Assembly (NCBI GenBank): GCA_905480125.1
Contig: CAJQPE010000039.1
Location: 1 to 51,019 of the forward strand
Direction: 5' to 3'
DNA length: 51,019 bases
Source of the DNA: an uncultured Flavobacteriales bacterium
GTDB lineage: Bacteria > Bacteroidota > Bacteroidia > Flavobacteriales_G > NORP312
The notes beneath the pieces are model-generated. The model had not been told where the DNA came from and made no database searches. It saw nothing but the letters and a program-made list of their open reading frames with translations. Each line of letters begins with the position of its first letter. Positions within the stretch are counted from its first letter, which is position 1. This document shows positions 1 through 6,348 of this stretch, piece by piece. The translations under genes were made by a program, and so were the position numbers.

Positions 1-178
1 TCCAGATAAGTGGATGCCATTATATAGTCAAGTTACCTTTAGTCATATTCGATATTCCGAAGCTTTAAAAGTAGGGATGAGACAAGAAGCTATTATGAAA
101 GAGATAATGGACAAACCTAATATCGAATCTATTTGGGACTCTGCAGAAATTGAGCAAGAAATTTTAGAGAGACTATAA
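1..178 (+). CDS. kmo: Kynurenine 3-monooxygenase, C-terminal part (5' truncated by window edge)
   Basis: This is the last 58 codons of a reading frame that enters from the left edge; the first full codon is at position 2. The visible protein begins PDKWMPLYSQVTFSHIRYSEA, which is the conserved PLY-x-VTFS-x-I-x-Y-x-EA block near the C-terminus of kynurenine 3-monooxygenase, and ends ILERL. The enzyme is an FAD- and NADPH-dependent hydroxylase that turns kynurenine into 3-hydroxykynurenine in tryptophan breakdown or de novo NAD synthesis. The FAD-binding domain lies outside the window, so the call rests on the C-terminal block alone. Its stop codon touches the ATG of the next gene, which suggests cotranscription. 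Confidence 0.8.
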   Translation, partial: PDKWMPLYSQVTFSHIRYSEALKVGMRQEAIMKEIMDKPNIESIWDSAEIEQEILERL

Positions 179-949
179 ATGAAACAGTTTTTAATCTTCA
201 TTTTTACTATTTTCTTTATGTCCTCCTATGGTCAATACGGTAGGGGAACGATGTACAATAAGAAAAATGCCGATGCTTTTCCGGAACCTTTACAGTATCA
301 TATGAAAGGTTGGTATTTTGGTGCAGGACCGACTTTTATGCAACCCCAGGTTTTCTTTTTTATAAAGGATTTGGTAACAAATTCGAGTCAGATACCAGCA
401 AGCAAGGTAGGGGTGTTTATTGAAGTGGGAAGGTACAATATATTCGAATGGCCAGGCCTTTTTAAGTACATGGATTACGGCTTGGCTTATAAGTCACTTC
501 GTGGAAAGGAAAGAATTAGCAAAGACTCTTTTGGAGATCATTATGTCGAGGGACATTTTAATTTAAATAACAGGATTAAATTAAGTAGAACTTCATTTCT
601 TCAAAATACTATTGGTATCGACTCAGAGTATGCCTTTTTAAGAAATAATTCAGGTAATTTCCCCCCAGCATTTGTCACTTCGTTGCATTACAAATTTGGT
701 TTTGGGTATAAAGTCAATAAAAAATTAATGATTATTCCTAGTATAGAAACACCCATACTTACATTTTATCCACTAGAATATGGAAGTTCAACATTAGGGT
801 ATTTAAGCAGCAGATATCGTCCAATTATTATTTCGCTCAAGTTCTTAATCTTACGTCCAAAAATTGACGAATGTCCATATGTTCCTCCACCACCAAGTGG
901 TTTGCCAGTAGATGGCGAAGGAGGCTCTAATAGTGGAGGGGTTCAATAA
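179..949 (+). CDS. Secreted or outer-membrane hypothetical protein
   Basis: A protein of 256 residues that I do not recognise. It has a clear signal peptide of about 18 residues (MKQFLIFIFTIFFMSSYG, then Q). The body is rich in aromatic residues and alternating polar/hydrophobic stretches, with phrases such as GWYFGAGPTFMQPQ and LHYKFGFGYKVNKKLMI that resemble strands of a small outer-membrane beta-barrel. The last 25 residues form a Pro/Gly/Ser-rich tail (VPPPPSGLPVDGEGG). The ATG follows the kmo stop codon directly, so it probably shares that transcript, but nothing in the sequence ties its role to kynurenine metabolism. The outer-membrane location is an inference from composition. Confidence 0.75.
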   Translation: MKQFLIFIFTIFFMSSYGQYGRGTMYNKKNADAFPEPLQYHMKGWYFGAGPTFMQPQVFFFIKDLVTNSSQIPASKVGVFIEVGRYNIFEWPGLFKYMDYGLAYKSLRGKERISKDSFGDHYVEGHFNLNNRIKLSRTSFLQNTIGIDSEYAFLRNNSGNFPPAFVTSLHYKFGFGYKVNKKLMIIPSIETPILTFYPLEYGSSTLGYLSSRYRPIIISLKFLILRPKIDECPYVPPPPSGLPVDGEGGSNSGGVQ

Positions 950-1260
950 AGTGCTCATTGATAGGTTGTCAATTATTGACTCAACTATAGTTGCATCTTT
1001 TTAGTTGATTACTTTTCTGAAGATTTTGATTCTAAATTAGAGGAATTCTTGGCGTCTGAATTGGCAGGAAATGGATTAGGGTTGTAATTTTATTAATGGC
1101 TTTTTTTGATGGGTATTGGAAAGTAAGAAAAGTATTTAATGCATATCAGGGTTACTCTATGGAATAAAAAGGTAGTGCGGATTAGGTCAACTAATTTTTA
1201 CGATAAATTGGAATTCACTGAGTTAAAAATATTTAAAGGACATATGATTTTAGGGCTGAC
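950..1260. other. Intergenic stretch with a possible decayed coding remnant
   Basis: No convincing gene is present. Positions 980-1087 on the plus strand form an open frame without a usable start codon. It reads like real protein in its last part (DYFSEDFDSKLEEFLASELA, then GNGLGL) and could be the 3' remnant of a lost gene. A second 23-codon frame at 1096-1167 has an ATG but looks like chance. I see no strong hairpin, repeat or RNA gene. The convergent genes on both sides make a terminator likely, but none is obvious. Confidence 0.35.
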
Positions 1261-1902
1261 TCATTGTAAAAATGGGTTATTGATCTTTTCAAAACCAATG
1301 GTTGTTTTCTGTCCATGACCAGAATAAACCTCATAATCATCACCTAGTGAAAGGAACTTGGTTTTAATACTTTCTAATAAGGTAGCGTGGTCCCCCCCTG
1401 GTAAATCAGTGCGGCCAATACTAGAGTAAAATAATACATCTCCGCCAATAATAAATTTTTGCTTATGGTTTACAAAAGCAATATGTCCAGGTGCATGACC
1501 GGGAACAAAAAGAATGTCTAATTCGGAGTTTCCGAAACTTATTTTATCTCCTTCGTCTAGGAATGAAGTGGGTTTAGGAGATTCGTCAACATTTGGTATT
1601 CCATATATATGAGCAACTTGTGCAACGCTTTCCAAAACTGGTAAATCTAATTTATGCATTTCTAACCCCAATTTGTAGGTTTCGGAAACCAATTTATTTC
1701 CAAAAACATGATCAATATGGCAATGGGTGTTTATAAGACGTTGTGGAACTAAATTATTAGCAGCAATAAAACTAATTAGTTTTTCTTTTTCATACTGCTC
1801 ATAACAACCTGGGTCAATTAAGATACACTCCTTTGTTTCATCAAAAAGCAGGTACATGTTTTCTTGAAAAGGATTGAAGGTGAACGAGTGAATAGTTATC
1901 AT
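1261..1902 (-). CDS. Metallo-beta-lactamase-fold hydrolase, glyoxalase II-like
   Basis: A protein of 213 residues, the usual length for the small YcbL/glyoxalase-II-like branch of the metallo-beta-lactamase superfamily. It carries the metal-binding motif THCHIDH (HxHxDH) near residues 59-65, then GHAPGHIAFV near 136, GGDVLFYSSIGRTDLPGGD near 153 and the final ligand in SGHGQ near 194. These supply the ligands for a dinuclear zinc or iron site. Members hydrolyse thioesters such as S-lactoylglutathione or related substrates; the actual substrate cannot be read from the sequence. It is cytoplasmic, with no signal peptide. It is transcribed divergently from the DUF3078 gene, with a candidate -7 element at 1946-1953. 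Confidence 0.9.
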   Translation of the reverse strand: MITIHSFTFNPFQENMYLLFDETKECILIDPGCYEQYEKEKLISFIAANNLVPQRLINTHCHIDHVFGNKLVSETYKLGLEMHKLDLPVLESVAQVAHIYGIPNVDESPKPTSFLDEGDKISFGNSELDILFVPGHAPGHIAFVNHKQKFIIGGDVLFYSSIGRTDLPGGDHATLLESIKTKFLSLGDDYEVYSGHGQKTTIGFEKINNPFLQ

Positions 1903-1945
1903 TTTAGTTTTTTAGCTTTGGAATTTGGAGAGGGCCAATGTCAAA

Positions 1946-1953
1946 CAAAATTA
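1946..1953 (-). promoter_or_regulatory. Candidate -7 promoter element for the MBL-fold hydrolase
   Basis: On the minus strand this reads TAATTTTG, matching the Bacteroidota -7 consensus TAnnTTTG, about 43 nt upstream of the ATG at 1902. No clear TTG -33 element is seen at the expected distance, so this is a tentative call. Confidence 0.35.
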
Positions 1954-1958
1954 TCAAG

Positions 1959-1966
1959 TATATTTG
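1959..1966 (+). promoter_or_regulatory. Candidate -7 promoter element for the DUF3078 unit
   Basis: The sequence TATATTTG followed by C matches TAnnTTTG exactly. It sits 30 nt upstream of a 28-codon reading frame and 122 nt upstream of the DUF3078 start. It lies almost back-to-back with the minus-strand element at 1946-1953, so the two divergent promoters would share the same small region. Confidence 0.45.
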
Positions 1967-1996
1967 CGCCCTAAATTAGTTAAAAGTAAGATTTTT

Positions 1997-2083
1997 ATGA
2001 ATAAAATTGATGTGTATTATGAGAATGCTACACTAAAAATTCCTTACCATCAAATAAGTGTTAAATTAAATCAAGTAAATTAA
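1997..2083 (+). CDS. Possible 28-residue small protein or leader peptide
   Basis: An ATG-started frame of 28 codons (MNKIDVYYENATLKIPYHQI and 8 more residues) lies between the TATATTTG element and the DUF3078 start, ending 5 nt before that start. The composition is not obviously random, but the frame is short and I know no family. It could be a true small gene, a leader whose translation feeds the next gene, or chance in AT-rich DNA. Confidence 0.25.
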   Translation: MNKIDVYYENATLKIPYHQISVKLNQVN

Positions 2084-2088
2084 TTAGG

Positions 2089-3051
2089 ATGAAAAAAATA
2101 TTTATTATAGTCAGTTTAGTTTGTGTTAACGTATCTTTATTAGCTCAAACAACCGAAGGTGAAGGCAATTTAAAAACTCAAAATACCGACACCATAAATG
2201 GTTGGAAAAAAGGGGGAACTTTAGGGTTTACCTTTTCTCAGGTATCTTTAACAAACTGGGCTGCCGGTGGCGTGAATTCTTTTTCAATAAACGGAATGAC
2301 TAATTTGTTTGCTAATCTTAGGAAAGAAAAAATTAGCTGGGATAACTCTTTAGATATTGGTTATGGAGTTATACGGCAAGGTGACAATATAGCTCCTTGG
2401 GTAAAGAGTGACGATAAATTGGACTTTGCTTCAAAATTTGGTTATCAGATAAAAAGCGATTTATATTTTGCTGTGTTGTATAATTTTAGGACACAATTCG
2501 CTCCAGGATATGATGCACCAGGAAGTAGTAATTTAATTTCAGATTTATTGGCACCTGCATATTCTTTGTTGGCTGTTGGGGTTGATTATAAAAAAGGAAC
2601 TGCATTTTCAGCTTTTCTTGCTCCTGCGACTTTAAAAACAACTATTGTCAGAGATCAAAAGTTAGCTAATGCTGGCGCATTTGGTGTTGAAGCGGCAGTT
2701 TATGATGATTTAGGCGCAGTGTTCAAAGCAGGTAAAAACATAAGAAATGAGTTTGGTGGATACATCAAGTTACAGTATAGAATGGAACTTTTCACCAACG
2801 TTGGCTTAGATACAAAACTCGACTTATTTTCAAATTATCTAAATAATCCGCAAAATATTGATGTAAATTGGGAAGCTACAATTACGCTTAAAGTGAATAA
2901 GTTTTTATCTGCTAATTTAACTACCCACTTAATATATGATGATGACATTAAGATTTCAGTTGATAATAATAGTGATGGGGTTATAGATGCGATCGGGCCA
3001 AGAATTCAGTTTAAAGAAGTTTTTGGCGCTGGATTTTCCTATAGGTTTTAA
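2089..3051 (+). CDS. DUF3078 domain-containing outer-membrane protein
   Basis: A protein of 320 residues with a signal peptide (MKKIFIIVSLVCVNVSLLAQ). From about residue 38 it shows the DUF3078 signature, a WKKGGTLGFTFSQVSLTNWA block followed by AAGGVNS and the phrase SWDNSLDIGYGVIRQG near residue 85. The remainder is strand-rich and ends in an aromatic residue (GAGFSYRF), typical of outer-membrane beta-barrel proteins. The family is widespread in Bacteroidota and has no established function. The outer-membrane location is inferred from the signal peptide, strand pattern and terminal Phe. It is a single gene as far as can be seen, with its promoter at 1959-1966. Confidence 0.88.
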   Translation: MKKIFIIVSLVCVNVSLLAQTTEGEGNLKTQNTDTINGWKKGGTLGFTFSQVSLTNWAAGGVNSFSINGMTNLFANLRKEKISWDNSLDIGYGVIRQGDNIAPWVKSDDKLDFASKFGYQIKSDLYFAVLYNFRTQFAPGYDAPGSSNLISDLLAPAYSLLAVGVDYKKGTAFSAFLAPATLKTTIVRDQKLANAGAFGVEAAVYDDLGAVFKAGKNIRNEFGGYIKLQYRMELFTNVGLDTKLDLFSNYLNNPQNIDVNWEATITLKVNKFLSANLTTHLIYDDDIKISVDNNSDGVIDAIGPRIQFKEVFGAGFSYRF

Positions 3052-3162
3052 AGTAATAGATAATTTGAGTTAAAATTATTAATCAGTTAATCTATGGTCT
3101 ATTTTGGGGTCTTATTAAATCGCAAAAGATTAGGGTTCTTGAAATCCTTTCTGGTATAAAAG

Positions 3163-3196
3163 TTGATTATCGAACCCGGTTTAAGTTTTACTTTTG
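3163..3196 (+). promoter_or_regulatory. Promoter (TTG-N23-TACTTTTG) of the ankyrin gene
   Basis: TTG at 3163-3165 and TACTTTTG at 3189-3196 are separated by 23 nt, matching the Bacteroidota -33/-7 arrangement. The -7 element lies 17 nt before the ATG at 3214. This decides the start of the next gene: the upstream in-frame TTG at 3163 is the -33 element, not a start codon. Confidence 0.65.
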
Positions 3197-3213
3197 CATC
3201 TAAATCTAAAGTT

Positions 3214-5826
3214 ATGAAACATTTTACATTAGCGATTTACATTACTTGTCTGGTAATTTCTCCAATATTTATTCATGCCCAAACACCCTGTTCTGCTCCC
3301 TATCAGGTTCAAGAACTGGCTGCTGTGGAAAATACCTTATGGCTTATTGGTACATCAGACGAAAAGGGTAGTGGTATTTTTAAATACGAGAATAATCGAT
3401 GGTTCTTTTATCCTTATACCGGTGCCAAAACGATAAGTGTAACCAATACCAATATTCCTTTAGTTATAGATAATAATGGAAACTTGATGCAGTTTAATGG
3501 TGCTTGGCAAAACTTGGCGACTAGTGTTACGGCCGTTTTCGGAAGTCGTAATTCAACTAAGATTTGGGCGGTGATTAATAATTCCCTCAAGTTGTATCAA
3601 AATGGCAGTTGGGTTAATTCGCAGTTTGGGCCGAAAATAATAACTGCGATAGATGAAGATAGAATAGGTAATTTATACATTTTGGATGCATCTGGATATG
3701 TTTTCAAATCTGCTGGAACCACATGGAATATATTGGGATCCAATAAGGGTGTTGATATCCATTATGGATACGATAATAAGCTATATTTATTAGATGAGTT
3801 TGGAGGAATAGTTAAATATTATAGCGCGGGTAATTGGATAGACAGTGGTTATAAAGGATTAAAACTGACCTCTTTTTCGAATGGAGCTGGAATTATGCAA
3901 ACTATTGCTAATAAGGTTGTTTTTAAACAAGGCACTTCAACTAAACAATTGACTATTGAACCGATCAATTTGGGAGGAGAAGTTTCAAATAATATTGGAG
4001 GGGCTGGGAATTTTAATTACGGTAATAATGTTAATCTAATTGATTCGGCAACTGGTGAAACCCCAATATTTAAAGCAGTTACAAATAGAGATGTTTCTGG
4101 TGTTTACACCTTACTTTCTAAAAAAGCAGACTTAAATAAAAAAAATAATTACAATCAAACTCCGCTGATTAAGTCTGCTATTTTAGACTATACAGATGTA
4201 TCAACTGCGCTTATTAAGTTGAAAGCCAACGTTAATGTGGTTGACAATGGTAAAAAAACAGCATTATACTATGCTTGCGAAAGGGGTAACATTGAGACTG
4301 TAGATGCATTATTAAGTGCAGGTGCCACAATTATTAGATCTACTTCTTCTATTCGATTAGATCCGAACGCTCCATTAACTGCAACTATGCGTTTAAGAGT
4401 AGATCATCCCAATAAAGAATCAATTACTCAAGCTTTATTGCAAAATGGTGCGTTACCATCTAAAAACCATGTTTCAATGGCGGTTAATTCAAACGATTCT
4501 AAGTCGTTTAAATTATTGATGAATTCAGCAATTAGTTCATCATTAAGTTCCGCAGATTACAGTAGTTATATGAAAACAGCAATTTCGAACAAAAATAATG
4601 ACATTGTTAGAGCATGCTTGCGCGGTGGAGCTGATGCGAATCAGGGTTTAGCATACGCAATGCAAGCTAATGATAGAAGTATGATATTATTCTGTCTTGA
4701 TAAAAAAGCTAACCCATCCCAAGTATTGCAGTATGCTATAAACCTTGATGATAGTGAGTTATTTGATTTATTAATTCAACAATACGGGGCTTCTAAAAAT
4801 GTAGCCTTACAAAAGGGTATACAATCGAACAATTTTACATACGCTACTATAGCCTTGAATTTTGGTGCAGATCCTAATAGCGGAATGCTAGATGCAATCA
4901 AGCTTAATGATTTAAATTTTGTTGATTTACTTTTTAAGTATAATGCTGTTGCGAGCAAGCCAGAATATATTCAACAAGCTGTAGATGTTAATAATATTGA
5001 AATCATACAAGCATTAATTTCCAAAGGTGCTGACGCCAACAACGGAATGGCAATGGCTATAGCGAAACAAGATGTAAATATCGTAAAACTTTTGTTAGAA
5101 ACTGCAGATGCGACACTTAAGGAATACATTAGTTCAGCAAGTGCTTTAGGTAGTCATCAAATTACACAAATGTTACTTGATGGGGGTGCAGAACCAAACG
5201 ATGGAATGTTATCAGCTGTAAGTAAACAACAAATTGCTAATGCAACTTTATTAATTAGCAGAGGGGGAGATTCAACCCCAGAAAAGCTGATTATCGCAGC
5301 AGTAAACAATGACCATGTTGATATGGTTAAGCTATTAGTAGAAAATTCTGCAAATGTTAATGTTGGATTACCAATCGCTGTAAATAAAAACTTGGCATCT
5401 ATTGCGGAATATCTTATTTTGAAAGGGGCTGATTTTTCAGATAAAGAGTTGGTTTTGAAAGTTGTCAAATCGAGTTATATAGCAACACTCGACATTCTGA
5501 TAAAGTACAATGCAAATTTAAATATTGTGGATACAAAAAACAACACTCCACTGCATATTGGAGCTACGATCTATAATGAGCGATTGGTACAAAACTTAAT
5601 TGCAACGGGTCAGATTCCTGTGGATGCCTATAATAATGAAGGTCTTACCGCATTGATGATTGCTGCGATGAGTGGACGAGGTAAGACCGAAAACATCTGC
5701 AGAATGTTTGTTGAAGAAGGGGCGGATGTTAATGCTACGAATAAGGAGTTTAAAACCGTCTTAAAGATCGCAAATGGACTTAAGGTCAAGAAATATTTAA
5801 AAGCTAATGGGGCAAAAAAGAAGTAG
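3214..5826 (+). CDS. Secreted protein with propeller-like N-terminus and long ankyrin repeat array
   Basis: A protein of 870 residues starting at the ATG at 3214; an in-frame TTG 51 nt upstream is rejected because it lies in the promoter. The signal peptide is MKHFTLAIYITCLVISPIFI followed by HAQ. Residues about 30-255 repeat short WxxI/G and NGxW units (ENTLWLIG, NNRWFFYP, NGAWQNLA, NGSWVNSQ), resembling a tectonin-like beta-propeller. From about residue 277 to the end run many ankyrin-type units of roughly 30-33 residues, such as TALYYACERGNIETVDALLS and TPLHIGATIYNERLVQNLIA. A central block has a modified form in which a D/N-x-GM-xxAI opening replaces TPLH. Ankyrin repeats bind proteins, here presumably in the periplasm or at the cell surface. 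The partner is unknown. Confidence 0.85.
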   Translation: MKHFTLAIYITCLVISPIFIHAQTPCSAPYQVQELAAVENTLWLIGTSDEKGSGIFKYENNRWFFYPYTGAKTISVTNTNIPLVIDNNGNLMQFNGAWQNLATSVTAVFGSRNSTKIWAVINNSLKLYQNGSWVNSQFGPKIITAIDEDRIGNLYILDASGYVFKSAGTTWNILGSNKGVDIHYGYDNKLYLLDEFGGIVKYYSAGNWIDSGYKGLKLTSFSNGAGIMQTIANKVVFKQGTSTKQLTIEPINLGGEVSNNIGGAGNFNYGNNVNLIDSATGETPIFKAVTNRDVSGVYTLLSKKADLNKKNNYNQTPLIKSAILDYTDVSTALIKLKANVNVVDNGKKTALYYACERGNIETVDALLSAGATIIRSTSSIRLDPNAPLTATMRLRVDHPNKESITQALLQNGALPSKNHVSMAVNSNDSKSFKLLMNSAISSSLSSADYSSYMKTAISNKNNDIVRACLRGGADANQGLAYAMQANDRSMILFCLDKKANPSQVLQYAINLDDSELFDLLIQQYGASKNVALQKGIQSNNFTYATIALNFGADPNSGMLDAIKLNDLNFVDLLFKYNAVASKPEYIQQAVDVNNIEIIQALISKGADANNGMAMAIAKQDVNIVKLLLETADATLKEYISSASALGSHQITQMLLDGGAEPNDGMLSAVSKQQIANATLLISRGGDSTPEKLIIAAVNNDHVDMVKLLVENSANVNVGLPIAVNKNLASIAEYLILKGADFSDKELVLKVVKSSYIATLDILIKYNANLNIVDTKNNTPLHIGATIYNERLVQNLIATGQIPVDAYNNEGLTALMIAAMSGRGKTENICRMFVEEGADVNATNKEFKTVLKIANGLKVKKYLKANGAKKK

Positions 5827-5831
5827 TTTAC

Positions 5832-5921
5832 AGGGAATAATTGCTCTGAAAAATTAAAAATGACAATTGTAAGAAAACAAAATTTTGCAGTTGCGTTTAC
5901 ATTTGCTGGAGAAGCAGTCGA
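5832..5921. repeat. Split copy of a roughly 31-bp sequence also found at 19081-19111
   Basis: The segment 5832-5849 (AGGGAATAATTGCTCTGA) and the segment 5906-5921 (CTGGAGAAGCAGTCGA) match, in the same order, the continuous sequence at 19081-19111. Here about 56 nt separate them, and one T is missing from the first piece. The 16-base second piece is identical. One such match could be chance; two collinear ones are less likely to be. Confidence 0.4.
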
Positions 5922-5970
5922 TTTTTTATTTAGGTTCATCAATTCATTAGCTAGAAGTCTAGGTCTTTAG
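5860..5970 (+). CDS. Possible 36-residue small protein
   Basis: An ATG-started frame of 36 codons (MTIVRKQNFAVAFTFAGEAV then DFLFRFINSLARSLGL) follows the ankyrin gene by 33 nt. It has a basic N-terminus and could form one amphipathic or hydrophobic helix, as seen in small membrane peptides. No family is recognised. It overlaps the split repeat described at 5832-5921, so it may be a chance frame. Confidence 0.25.
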   Translation: MTIVRKQNFAVAFTFAGEAVDFLFRFINSLARSLGL

Positions 5971-6030
5971 TTTTTCTTGTTAAAGGCCTTACCTTATTGA
6001 CGGCTATATTTATCTCAATTTTAGTTTTTG

Positions 6031-6038
6031 TACCTTTG
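6031..6038 (+). promoter_or_regulatory. Candidate -7 promoter element for the PID-CTERM-like gene
   Basis: TACCTTTG matches TAnnTTTG and ends 18 nt before the ATG at 6057, a normal distance in this genome. No TTG at an ideal -33 spacing is seen. Confidence 0.5.
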
Positions 6039-6056
6039 TAAGGTATAAATAAATTT

Positions 6057-6275
6057 ATGATAGCTAGAAATATAACGCTCCTAGTCATTAGTTTTACTGT
6101 ATCTGTGTTGCTATCATTGAACAGTATTGCTCAACCAACTCCAGTTTCTGGTGGGCCTGGCGGTTGTTTCCCTGATCCATGTATTCCTATTAATCAAGGA
6201 ACTATTTTTATTATAACAGTGGGCGCTATTTTCGCGTACTATTTTTTAAGTAGGAAATTTAAGCCCTCCGTTTAG
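6057..6275 (+). CDS. PID-CTERM-like small membrane-anchored protein
   Basis: A protein of 72 residues with an N-terminal signal peptide (about residues 1-25, ending in SIAQ), then a short Pro/Gly/Cys region (PTPVSGGPGGCFPDPCIPIN). One membrane helix follows (about 46-64, TIFIITVGAIFAYYFL), then a basic end SRKFKPSV. This order of signal peptide, Pro-rich spacer, PI-[DN]-x-G motif, helix and basic tail is that of PID-CTERM-type sorting-signal proteins in Bacteroidota. In those proteins the tripartite tail is thought to direct surface processing. Here the motif is PINQG rather than PIDGG. Two cysteines in CFPDPC could form a disulphide. It precedes the TolB-like gene by 73 nt. Confidence 0.6.
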   Translation: MIARNITLLVISFTVSVLLSLNSIAQPTPVSGGPGGCFPDPCIPINQGTIFIITVGAIFAYYFLSRKFKPSV

Positions 6276-6348
6276 AGGTTGTCATAAAATCTTACTATTC
6301 GGGCAATAATCCTTATTTTTACAAGTTAATATTTGATTAAGAAACTCA

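Noticed and set aside
3163-3213. TTG start adding 17 residues to the ankyrin protein
   Set aside because: The TTG is the -33 promoter element and a TACTTTTG -7 element follows inside the extension; the ATG at 3214 begins a clean signal peptide.
5628-5942. Minus-strand reading frame of 104 codons overlapping the ankyrin gene end
   Set aside because: Mostly antisense to ankyrin repeats, no family features, composition of a shadow frame.
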